Below are positions 1 to 5,474 of a DNA stretch of 5,474 nt, piece by piece. The translations under genes and the position numbers were made by a program. Positions within the stretch are counted from its first letter, which is position 1. Each line of letters begins with the position of its first letter. Under the pieces are notes generated by a model, which worked only from the letters and a program-made list of their open reading frames with translations, did no database searches and had not been told where the DNA came from. The DNA is from JAVVPL01 sp036655775 (GTDB lineage: Bacteria > Bacteroidota > Bacteroidia > Bacteroidales > P3): contig JAVVPL010000101.1 of assembly GCA_036655775.1 (NCBI GenBank), forward strand, positions 1 to 5,474. Direction: 5' to 3'.

Positions 1-1586
1 GAACGATTGGCATCTATCACCAATAAATACCCCATAATTATATACGCAGCCATTTCCACTAATCGCCGTGCATGAAAATCTAACAATTCTTCACTTTCCA
101 AGGCCTTTACTTTATCTACGGCAAGTAAATAATCAGCAAGCATTGCTTGTAAATCATTTTTTAAATGATCAAAATCAGGATGTAATTTTTGTGCTTGATA
201 TTCGGCAATTAATTTGGGATAATTTCCGTTAACAACATGACGAATAGCAGCTACTACTTGTAGTTGCGATGTACCTTCATAAATGGTAAGAATACGGGCA
301 TCTCTGTACAAACGCTCCACTGGAAAATCTTTCATAAAGCCTGTGCCTCCATGAATTTGAATCGCATCGTAGGCATTTTGATTGGCATACTCGCTCGCAA
401 ACATTTTGAGCATAGGGGTCAACATATCGGCATTTCTTTGATTGAGTTTCAAATCACTTCTCTCCTCTGGCGTCAAACTAGGACCTTCGTTTTGAAGTAT
501 ACCATACGATTTATAAATATCCACAAAACGAGAAGTTTCATATAATATAGTACGAGCAGCATCGGTTTTAGCGCGCATCATAGCCAACATTTCATACACC
601 GCAGGAAATTGAATAATCGCTTTGCCAAATTGTTCACGTTCTTGCGCATATTTGAGTGCTTCTCGGTATGCCGCTTCAGACAAGCCCACCGATTGAGCAC
701 CTACGCCTAAACGAGCTCCATTCATCAAGGACATCACATATTTAATTAAGCCTAATTTGCGATCACCCACCAATTGACAAGGGGCATTATTAAAAACCAA
801 TTCACAGGTTGGGGAGCCTTTAATTCCCATTTTATTTTCAATACGACGTACGGTCACCGCACCTTTTTTACGATCGTATACAAAATACGATAAACCTCGA
901 CCATCCGTGGTACCTTCTTCCGAACGGGCTAAAACTAACTTAATATTGGCATCTCCATTCGTAATAAAACGTTTTACCCCATTCAAACGCCAACATTTGG
1001 CATCTTCATCGTAACTAGCTTTCAATTGTACCGCTTGCAAGTCGGAACCTGCATCGGGTTCGGTCAAATCCATTGAACAGGTTTCCCCCTCATGAATACG
1101 AGGCAAAAATTCAGATTTAATTTCTTCGGAAGCAAATTCATGAATAGTTTCCGCACAATCTTGTAATCCCCAAATATTGGCAAAGCCAGCATCTGCACGG
1201 GATACAATTTCGGCAGCCATTACATAAGGCACCATCGAGAAATTCAATCCTTTATATCGGCGAGGCAAAGCAAGTCCATAGACTCCAGCTTGTGTCAATA
1301 CCGCATGATTTTGTTGGGTTCCACGAGCATAAATCACTTGATTATTTATAATTTGAGGGCCTTCTTGATCTACACTCTCCGCATTAGGAGCTATCACTTC
1401 CGCTGAAATTTCACCTATAATCTCCATCACTTTGTCGTAGCTATCCATCGCATCTTCAAAATCTTTGGGTGCATAATCGTACTGGTCTTTATCGGCGTAG
1501 TCTTTTTCTTTTAAACGTACACACTTTTTCATCACTGGATGAGTTAAGTGGAATTTTAGAGCTTCATTATCGTTATAAAAATTCAT
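1..1586 (-). CDS. Acyl-CoA dehydrogenase, long Bacteroidota type (3' end cut off by window edge)
   Basis: FAD-dependent acyl-CoA dehydrogenase, which introduces the alpha-beta double bond into an acyl-CoA in the cytoplasm and passes electrons to ETF. The ATG at 1586 opens a frame that stays open to the window edge, giving 528 visible residues; related Bacteroidota proteins run somewhat under 600, so a C-terminal piece is missing. Both family signatures are present: LTEPDAGSD at residues 174-182, and a Q-x2-GG-x-GF...D...R...D block at about 410-429 (starting QIHGGTGF). The catalytic base is probably Glu437 in YEGTSQLQ, where medium- and short-chain enzymes have theirs. About 80 extra N-terminal residues precede the usual helical domain, as in other Bacteroidota homologues. 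It lies 42 bp after etfA and is surely the ETF partner. Family is certain. Chain-length specificity, and whether it oxidises or reduces in vivo, cannot be read from the sequence. Confidence 0.95.
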   Translation of the reverse strand, partial: MNFYNDNEALKFHLTHPVMKKCVRLKEKDYADKDQYDYAPKDFEDAMDSYDKVMEIIGEISAEVIAPNAESVDQEGPQIINNQVIYARGTQQNHAVLTQAGVYGLALPRRYKGLNFSMVPYVMAAEIVSRADAGFANIWGLQDCAETIHEFASEEIKSEFLPRIHEGETCSMDLTEPDAGSDLQAVQLKASYDEDAKCWRLNGVKRFITNGDANIKLVLARSEEGTTDGRGLSYFVYDRKKGAVTVRRIENKMGIKGSPTCELVFNNAPCQLVGDRKLGLIKYVMSLMNGARLGVGAQSVGLSEAAYREALKYAQEREQFGKAIIQFPAVYEMLAMMRAKTDAARTILYETSRFVDIYKSYGILQNEGPSLTPEERSDLKLNQRNADMLTPMLKMFASEYANQNAYDAIQIHGGTGFMKDFPVERLYRDARILTIYEGTSQLQVVAAIRHVVNGNYPKLIAEYQAQKLHPDFDHLKNDLQAMLADYLLAVDKVKALESEELLDFHARRLVEMAAYIIMGYLLVIDANR

Positions 1587-1617
1587 ATCTTCTCTTATTT
1601 TTTAATTTAACATTGCG

Positions 1618-1640
1618 ACTTTGAGTGACTACTTTGAGTG
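1618..1640. repeat. Short tandem repeat, period 13 bp, at the etfA stop codon
   Basis: ACTTTGAGTG occurs at 1618-1627 and again at 1631-1640, exactly 13 bp apart (on the coding strand CACTCAAAGT). The upstream copy encodes the last sense codons (His-Ser-Lys), and the TAG stop is formed at the junction between the copies. The second copy lies in the 42-bp gap before the acyl-CoA dehydrogenase. It looks like a slippage-type duplication. Confidence 0.7.
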
Positions 1641-2651
1641 CGCTTTATAATATTTAATCATTTTGGGCAATACCTCTTGCACAGAACCCGTAATTACATA
1701 ATCTGAAATCTTATTTATAGGGGCATTGGGGTCTGTATTAATACTAATAATTTTAGAAGATTGATCCATACCTGCACGATGTTGTACCGCTCCAGATATT
1801 CCACACGCAATATACAACTTAGGTCGCACAGTAACGCCAGTTTGTCCTATTTGACGTTCATGATCAATAAAACCACCATCCACAGCGGCACGGGTCGCTC
1901 CCACTTCGGCACCTAAAACACCTGCTAATTCATATAATAATTTGAAATTTTCTTTAGATCCTACACCATATCCCCCAGCAACAATAATTTGACTTCCTTT
2001 AATATTTACTTTTTGGGCTTCAATATGACGTTCTATAATTTCACATACAAAATCAGAAGGAAGCGTATATTTTGCCACCTCCAATTTATTTAAAATTCCT
2101 TTATAGTCGGCTTGAAAAATTTCTTTTTTCATCACGCCCTCACGTACTGTGGCCATTTGAGGACGAGTTTCAGGATTGACAATCGTAGCAATGATATTTC
2201 CTCCAAAAGCAGGACGAATTTGATACAATAAATTTTTATAAGTCTTAGCACTTTTAGTCTCTGTATGATCCCCTATTTCCAATGAAGTACAATCAGCGGT
2301 AAGTCCACATTTCAATGCCGATGCCACACGAGGAGCCAAATCTCGACCTACAGAACTTGCCCCAAAAAGCATAATTTCAGGTTTGAGTTCTTTAAATAAA
2401 TTTACAATGATGGAGGTATGAGGAAGGGTAGTGAAAGGGAAAAGACGCTTATCTTGTGCAAAGTGAATGACATCAACACCATAAGGATACAAAGTACTTT
2501 CCAAATTTTTTACTTCATTTCCTATTACTAGTGCTTCTAATTTAAGTCCTAATTCATTAGCCAATTTTTTACCTTTGGACAAAAGTTCCAAACTCACATC
2601 AGCCACTAAATTTTCTTCGGTTATTTCGCAATATACAAAAACGTTTGACAT
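1629..2651 (-). CDS. etfA: Electron transfer flavoprotein alpha subunit (EtfA/FixB)
   Basis: Alpha subunit of the heterodimeric electron transfer flavoprotein, which binds the FAD that shuttles electrons to and from the acyl-CoA dehydrogenase. It has 340 residues, slightly longer than the usual 310-330. The N-terminal Rossmann-like domain (about 1-190) includes GRDLAPRVA at 103-111 and GLTADCTSLEIGD at 116-128, followed by RPQMATVREGVM at 163-174. The C-terminal FAD domain starts near 218 with KGSQIIVAGGYGVGS. It carries Arg254 in ATRAAVDGG, QIGQTG at 267-272, the SGAVQH segment at 286-291 and the NTDPNAPI stretch from 305; this is close to the family signature, with Ser where Ala is usual in IISIN. 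It starts 42 bp after etfB and ends 42 bp before the dehydrogenase. The ATG at 2651 matches the normal N-terminus. The TAG stop lies in a 13-bp duplication, described separately. Confidence 0.97.
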   Translation of the reverse strand: MSNVFVYCEITEENLVADVSLELLSKGKKLANELGLKLEALVIGNEVKNLESTLYPYGVDVIHFAQDKRLFPFTTLPHTSIIVNLFKELKPEIMLFGASSVGRDLAPRVASALKCGLTADCTSLEIGDHTETKSAKTYKNLLYQIRPAFGGNIIATIVNPETRPQMATVREGVMKKEIFQADYKGILNKLEVAKYTLPSDFVCEIIERHIEAQKVNIKGSQIIVAGGYGVGSKENFKLLYELAGVLGAEVGATRAAVDGGFIDHERQIGQTGVTVRPKLYIACGISGAVQHRAGMDQSSKIISINTDPNAPINKISDYVITGSVQEVLPKMIKYYKAHSK

Positions 2652-2693
2652 ATATTTTCGCTTTAAATGTTTGTAATTATAGTATTTCTTTTT

Positions 2694-3566
2694 TTAGCCA
2701 ATGATATGTGCGGTCAACAATTCTTTGATCAGTCCATCTATCTCGGCATCGGAAGTACTTAAAAAAGTGGCATCCTTTTGTGCTAATACTACGTTTTCTA
2801 TTTTCTTTACTTTGGTTGGCGAACCCGAAAGTCCCAATTTTTCAGGCTCAACGGCTAAATCGGCGGCCGTCCATTCCTCTATTTTGAGATAGGGTTTTGT
2901 ATTGAACATATCCGTATAATCCATAGCTAAACCTTGACATTCTGAGGCTGTCCGCGCATTTTTGTATTTCATCACCCGCTTTGCATGACGAGGACGACAA
3001 GGATCGGCCGAACTATGTACCGTTACCAAACAAGGAAGCGGGGATTTAATAGTTTCCACCCCTCTTTCCAAACGACGTTTAATAGTTACATACTTGCTAG
3101 TAATTTCAACTAATTCTTCCGCGTATGTAATTTGAGGAATATGTAATTTTTCAGCAGTTTGAGGGCCTACTTGTGCGGTATCTCCATCAATGGCTTGACG
3201 ACCAGAAATAAGAATATCAAAAGGAGCTAATTTTTTCAAAGCCATAGCAATGGTATACGAAGTTGCCAAAGTATCTGCTCCAGCAAATTTCATATCACTA
3301 ATTAAATAACCGCCATCGGCACCTCTATACATAGACTCACGAATAATTTCAGCGGCACGCCCTGGTCCCATCGTAAGTACATGAATTTCGGCATCTTTTA
3401 TGCTATTTTTCATTTTAATAGCCATTTCTAAGGCATTTAAATCTTCTGGATTAAAGATGGCAGGCAAGGCCGCACGATTGACTGTTCCGTCAGCTTTCAT
3501 TGCATCTTTGCCTACATTGCGGGTGTCGGGCACCTGCTTCGCTAATACAATAATTTTAAAACTCAT
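2694..3566 (-). CDS. etfB: Electron transfer flavoprotein beta subunit (EtfB/FixA), extended Bacteroidota form
   Basis: Beta subunit of ETF, binding the second nucleotide (AMP in mitochondrial-type ETF, FAD in bifurcating ETF) and contacting the dehydrogenase. The start is typical (KIIVLAKQVPDT at 4-15). The NPEDLNALEMA segment (39-49) and the nucleotide-binding loop RQAIDGDTAQVGP (123-135) are both clear. The loop is of the DGDTAQVGP type seen in ETFs of anaerobes and in FixA, not the D-x-NQTG form of mitochondrial ETF. At 290 residues it is about 30 longer than the common 250-265. The extra length sits after the partner-recognition loop region, which reads PCRPRHAKRVMKYK (189-202) instead of the usual N-x-PRY form, and before the C-terminal GLSGSPTKV (245-253). 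Bacteroidales homologues share this architecture as I recall it. It is first in the etfB-etfA-dehydrogenase operon. A bifurcating role is possible but not proven. Confidence 0.97.
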   Translation of the reverse strand: MSFKIIVLAKQVPDTRNVGKDAMKADGTVNRAALPAIFNPEDLNALEMAIKMKNSIKDAEIHVLTMGPGRAAEIIRESMYRGADGGYLISDMKFAGADTLATSYTIAMALKKLAPFDILISGRQAIDGDTAQVGPQTAEKLHIPQITYAEELVEITSKYVTIKRRLERGVETIKSPLPCLVTVHSSADPCRPRHAKRVMKYKNARTASECQGLAMDYTDMFNTKPYLKIEEWTAADLAVEPEKLGLSGSPTKVKKIENVVLAQKDATFLSTSDAEIDGLIKELLTAHIIG

Positions 3567-3746
3567 AAATTTTAATGTTAAGTATATGTTTTTCTTTGAA
3601 CCTACAAAAATACCGTTTTTTAAGGAGAAATCCTAATTTAGAGTAAGACTTCGCAAAGTAGTTTTTAAAAAAAAATGTTAATAAAATAAAAATACGCTTT
3701 GAATAAATCTATTTACACAGCTATCCCATATCTTAAAAACGACAAT
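3567..3746. other. 180-bp intergenic region between mnmD and the etfB operon
   Basis: This is the only substantial non-coding stretch, and it should hold both the 3' end of the mnmD transcript and the promoter for etfB. It is very A/T-rich. It contains an A9 run at 3667-3675 (T9 in the minus-strand transcript) with no G/C-rich hairpin before it, so I do not call an intrinsic terminator. It also holds a small dyad AGGA-GAAA-TCCT at 3623-3634 just upstream of the candidate -7 element. The window shows no small ORF with recognisable features, tRNA or riboswitch-like fold here. Confidence 0.7.
3605..3612 (-). promoter_or_regulatory. Candidate Bacteroidota -7 promoter element for the etfB operon
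   Basis: Read on the minus strand, this is TATTTTTG, an exact match to the Bacteroidota -7 consensus TAnnTTTG. It lies 38 bp upstream of the etfB ATG, which would give a leader of roughly 30 nt. I see no convincing TTTG -33 box at the expected distance; the nearest similar bases are TTTC about 15 bp upstream. In such an A/T-rich stretch an 8-mer of this kind can occur by chance, so this is a suggestion only. Confidence 0.38.
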
Positions 3747-3755
3747 TTAAATTGT
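3742..3755. repeat. 14-bp perfect palindrome across the mnmD stop codon
   Basis: ACAATTTAAATTGT reads the same on both strands and contains the mnmD TAA. It has no spacer and only A/T in its central eight bases, so it would make a poor RNA hairpin or terminator. A two-fold-symmetric A/T-rich site of this size would suit a dimeric winged-helix protein such as the MarR product encoded upstream, but nothing in the window ties the two together. The bases are certain; a function is speculative. Confidence 0.4.
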
Positions 3756-4475
3756 AGGATTTGCGCATTTCCGAGCCCGTGAAATCTCCCTTTTACCTAA
3801 GGGCCCCGCTAAACTCTCTACACAAAAACCTGCATCTTTTAAATTACGCTTCACTTGTCCTTTAGCACAATAAGTAGTCAAAATACCCTGTGATTTAAGA
3901 AAACCATACATTTTCCGAAAACAGTCTAAAGTCCATAATTCAGCTTGTATTTCAGGTGCAAAAGCATCATAATAAATAAGATCAAACGCATTGGTATACG
4001 CTTCTTTGGGCAATGCGTTCATGTCTCCTTTTCGTTTTGTAAGTTGAAAGTATGGAGACAACTCTTGGGTTTGTTCCCAAGGTGAATGATGTAAACGAAG
4101 ATAAAAATCCATATACCTCGCCTCTACCTTTTGTGCATAATTCAATTGCGAAAAAATAGATTCGGGCAAAGGGAAAGCTTCAATGGCAGTATATTGTACT
4201 GGAATTTGATGTTTTTCAGCTTCTATCCAGGTTAAAAGCGCATTAAGGGCTGTGCCAAATCCCATTTCAAAGATGGAAAGTGTATGCAGAGAAGGCGTTT
4301 CGCTGGTTTTTAAATTGACCCTATCGGCAATTTTAGCAAGCATGCCTGCTTCTATATACACAACCTTAGCTTCATTGATTGCTCCATGTATAGAATGATA
4401 ATGTTCCTTTTTATCGGGCAAAAACAAAGTGGAAGAACTATCTTCACTAATTTCTATTTTTATATTTTCAATCAT
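3747..4475 (-). CDS. mnmD: Stand-alone tRNA wobble-uridine methyltransferase, MnmC N-domain type (MnmD)
   Basis: SAM-dependent methyltransferase equivalent to the N-terminal domain of MnmC. That domain methylates 5-aminomethyl(-2-thio)uridine at tRNA position 34 to the 5-methylaminomethyl form. It has 242 residues with no FAD-oxidase half, as usual for Bacteroidota. Visible hallmarks are EHYHSIHGAINEAKVVYIEAG (about 24-44), the SAM-binding motif FEMGFGTALN (69-78), an acidic strand end at Glu99 (YTAIEAFPL), the catalytic-region motif YYDAFAPE (168-175) followed by ELWT, and the terminal GPLGKREISRARK (224-236). Its ATG overlaps the end of the MarR gene by 8 bp, so the two are probably translationally coupled. 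Without the MnmC oxidase domain the cell presumably makes nm5U directly through MnmEG using ammonium; that is inference from known pathways. Family assignment is firm; the exact substrate form is inferred. Confidence 0.93.
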   Translation of the reverse strand: MIENIKIEISEDSSSTLFLPDKKEHYHSIHGAINEAKVVYIEAGMLAKIADRVNLKTSETPSLHTLSIFEMGFGTALNALLTWIEAEKHQIPVQYTAIEAFPLPESIFSQLNYAQKVEARYMDFYLRLHHSPWEQTQELSPYFQLTKRKGDMNALPKEAYTNAFDLIYYDAFAPEIQAELWTLDCFRKMYGFLKSQGILTTYCAKGQVKRNLKDAGFCVESLAGPLGKREISRARKCANPTI

Positions 4476-4839
4476 CTATTTGGGGGCATTTCATTTTAAA
4501 AATCGGTTTTAAAATCAAAGGAATTTGCACACTTTCACAACTCATTTTATTCAACCTTTCTTTCCCTGCTTCTGTCAATTTAAAATACATTTGTCGTTTA
4601 TCATTTTTGCCCAAAGTTCGTGTGATTAGTTTTTTTTCCTCTATCGATTTTATAACCTTAGAAGTATGCGAACTTTTCATATTTGATTTTTCTGCAATTT
4701 CACTAGCAGAAAGTACCCCTTCAGACAAACAACATAAGGCCATCGCCTCGTTTAAGCTCAATCCATGGATTTCCATAAACTGATTTTCGTAAGTGGCGAT
4801 TGCTTGATATAAATCACGCATTACACATATAGATTGCAT
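4468..4839 (-). CDS. Short MarR-family winged-helix transcriptional regulator
   Basis: DNA-binding regulator of the MarR type, normally a homodimer that leaves its operator on binding a ligand or on cysteine oxidation. With the ATG at 4839 it has 123 residues. An N-terminal helix (about 7-26) leads into the helix-turn-helix LSASEIAEKSNMKSSHTSKV (43-62), the IEEKKLITR segment and a wing with the conserved acidic-basic turn NDKRQ (79-83), ending in KLTEAGKERL. The frame extends further upstream, to 4917, but those codons lie over the end of the reductase gene and read as low-complexity basic sequence, so I reject that start; ATG at 4821 is another option. The C-terminal dimerisation helices are short compared with the usual 140-150 residues. 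Cysteines lie at about 5, 36, 37, 101 and 118. It is 31 bp after the reductase gene and overlaps mnmD by 8 bp, so it may control this operon. Its ligand is unknown. Confidence 0.85.
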   Translation of the reverse strand: MQSICVMRDLYQAIATYENQFMEIHGLSLNEAMALCCLSEGVLSASEIAEKSNMKSSHTSKVIKSIEEKKLITRTLGKNDKRQMYFKLTEAGKERLNKMSCESVQIPLILKPIFKMKCPQIDD

Positions 4840-4870
4840 TTTGAAACTATTTTTAAAAAAAATTATATAC

Positions 4871-5474
4871 TTAGCTTTTACTCTTTGGGGTTTGTTGGGC
4901 CTCAAGCGCAGCATCATACGTTTTTAAACCTCCCGATAAATTATAAACGTTTTTAAAGCCATTTTGCATTAATATACGTAAAGCCAAATAACCACGAAGC
5001 CCAATTGCACAATAGATATAAATAGTTTTATTTTTATCCAATTGATGTAATTCTTCTCGTAATTTATCCAAGGGAATATGGATGGATCCAGGAATGGTTC
5101 CTAACTTATATTCCTCAAGAGTACGTACATCCAAGAGCGTGATTTTATTCGTATCCACTACTTGCATATCTCGCCAATAAATTACATTCATTTTTTTTGA
5201 CAAAATATTCTCTGCCACATAAGCAGCAATGGCTACGGGATCTTTAGCCGAAGAATAAGGGGGTGCGTAGGCATGTTCGAGGGTAATTAAATCGTAAATA
5301 CTTCCCCCTTTTTTAATTACTAAAGCAATTTCGTCCAAACGCTTATCAACCCCAGTATATCCCACGATTTGACCTCCATACAACTTGCCTGTGCTCGGAT
5401 CAAACGTAATTTTTATAGACATTTGCAAAGATCCAGGATAGTAGCCCGCATGAGAATTTGAATGTGTAGTTGAT
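4871..5474 (-). CDS. CoA-disulfide/persulfide reductase with C-terminal rhodanese domain (5' part outside the window)
   Basis: C-terminal 200 residues of a flavin- and NAD(P)H-dependent disulfide reductase fused to rhodanese, of the CoADR-Rhd (Npsr) kind that reduces CoA disulfide, CoA persulfide or polysulfide. The frame is open to the window edge, beginning with residues resembling the HAGYYPGSLQ start of the dimerisation domain, so no true start is visible. The dimerisation domain (about 1-92) has KITFDPSTGKLYGGQIVG, GVDKRLDEIA and the diagnostic AYAPPYSSAKDP (68-79), whose tyrosines belong to the CoA-disulfide reductase active site. The rhodanese domain (about 95-187) has LLDVRTLEEY from 113, PGSIHIPL, and the active-site loop CAIGLRG with its persulfide-carrying Cys at visible residue 155. 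It ends there, without the TusA or DsrE-like domains that follow in some Bacteroidota relatives. The FAD domain and the reductase's own active cysteine lie off the window, so the exact substrate is inferred. Confidence 0.92.
   Translation of the reverse strand, partial: STTHSNSHAGYYPGSLQMSIKITFDPSTGKLYGGQIVGYTGVDKRLDEIALVIKKGGSIYDLITLEHAYAPPYSSAKDPVAIAAYVAENILSKKMNVIYWRDMQVVDTNKITLLDVRTLEEYKLGTIPGSIHIPLDKLREELHQLDKNKTIYIYCAIGLRGYLALRILMQNGFKNVYNLSGGLKTYDAALEAQQTPKSKS

Noticed and set aside
264..545. 93-codon open frame on the plus strand
   Set aside because: It lies wholly antisense to the acyl-CoA dehydrogenase, over conserved catalytic segments, and its translation has no recognisable features.
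1587..2693. Identical 42-bp gaps on both sides of etfA
   Set aside because: The two spacers share no alignable sequence apart from A/T richness, and one of them contains the 13-bp duplication, so equal length is probably coincidence.
2701..2892. 63-codon open frame on the plus strand
   Set aside because: It is antisense to the conserved C-terminus of EtfB; a shadow of the real gene.
3400..3636. 78-codon open frame on the plus strand running past the etfB start
   Set aside because: Most of it is the complement of conserved etfB codons and the rest crosses the A/T-rich promoter region; its hydrophobic look is a by-product of the reverse complement.
3647..3666. ACTT-CGCA-AAGT stem followed by TTTTT on the plus strand
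   Set aside because: A four-pair stem is too weak, and no plus-strand gene ends here.
3667..3675. T9 run in the minus-strand transcript as an intrinsic terminator after mnmD
   Set aside because: No G/C-rich stem precedes it within the usual distance; in DNA this A/T-rich the run alone is not evidence.
4840..4917. Upstream extension of the MarR gene to an ATG at 4917
   Set aside because: The extra 26 residues overlap the end of the reductase gene in another frame and do not resemble a MarR N-terminus; ATG at 4839 fits the domain better.
5426..5428. TTG as a start for a separate small reductase-tail/rhodanese protein
   Set aside because: The frame continues open upstream to the window edge with residues (HAGYYPGSLQ) expected inside the dimerisation domain, so this is an internal Leu codon of a longer gene.

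Overview
The window looks like chromosomal DNA from a low-GC member of the Bacteroidota. The acyl-CoA dehydrogenase, EtfA and EtfB closely resemble the versions I know from Bacteroidales and relatives, including a long (290-residue) EtfB. Start codons are preceded by A/T-rich leader rather than Shine-Dalgarno sequence, and the one plausible promoter element fits the Bacteroidota TAnnTTTG form. All six genes lie on the minus strand, so transcription runs from high to low coordinates. No RNA gene, insertion sequence, CRISPR array or phage gene was seen.

First transcription unit (5474 down to 3747). The window opens inside the 3' part of a CoA-disulfide/persulfide reductase fused to a C-terminal rhodanese domain. 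Next come a short MarR-family regulator and mnmD, a stand-alone methyltransferase for tRNA wobble uridine. The gaps are 31 bp and then an 8-bp overlap, so the three genes are probably co-transcribed. This combines persulfide/CoA redox chemistry, a regulator that may sense it, and a step in making mnm5(s2)U34 in tRNA.

A 180-bp intergenic stretch (3567-3746) is the only real non-coding region. It carries a 14-bp perfect palindrome at the mnmD stop codon, an A9/T9 tract, a small dyad and a candidate promoter for the next unit.

Second transcription unit (3566 down to beyond position 1): etfB, etfA, then an acyl-CoA dehydrogenase whose C-terminus is cut off by the window edge. The two gaps are both 42 bp. 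The products should work as one electron-transfer module: the dehydrogenase oxidises (or, run in reverse, reduces) an acyl-CoA and exchanges electrons with the EtfAB flavoprotein. EtfB carries the DGDTAQVGP nucleotide-binding motif found in ETFs of anaerobes and in FixA, so flavin-based electron bifurcation is possible but not shown.

I see mostly recognisable housekeeping metabolism here and no convincing undescribed system. The points most worth a second look are the make-up of the reductase-MarR-mnmD cluster, the type of ETF, and a 13-bp duplication that appears to have created the present etfA stop codon.
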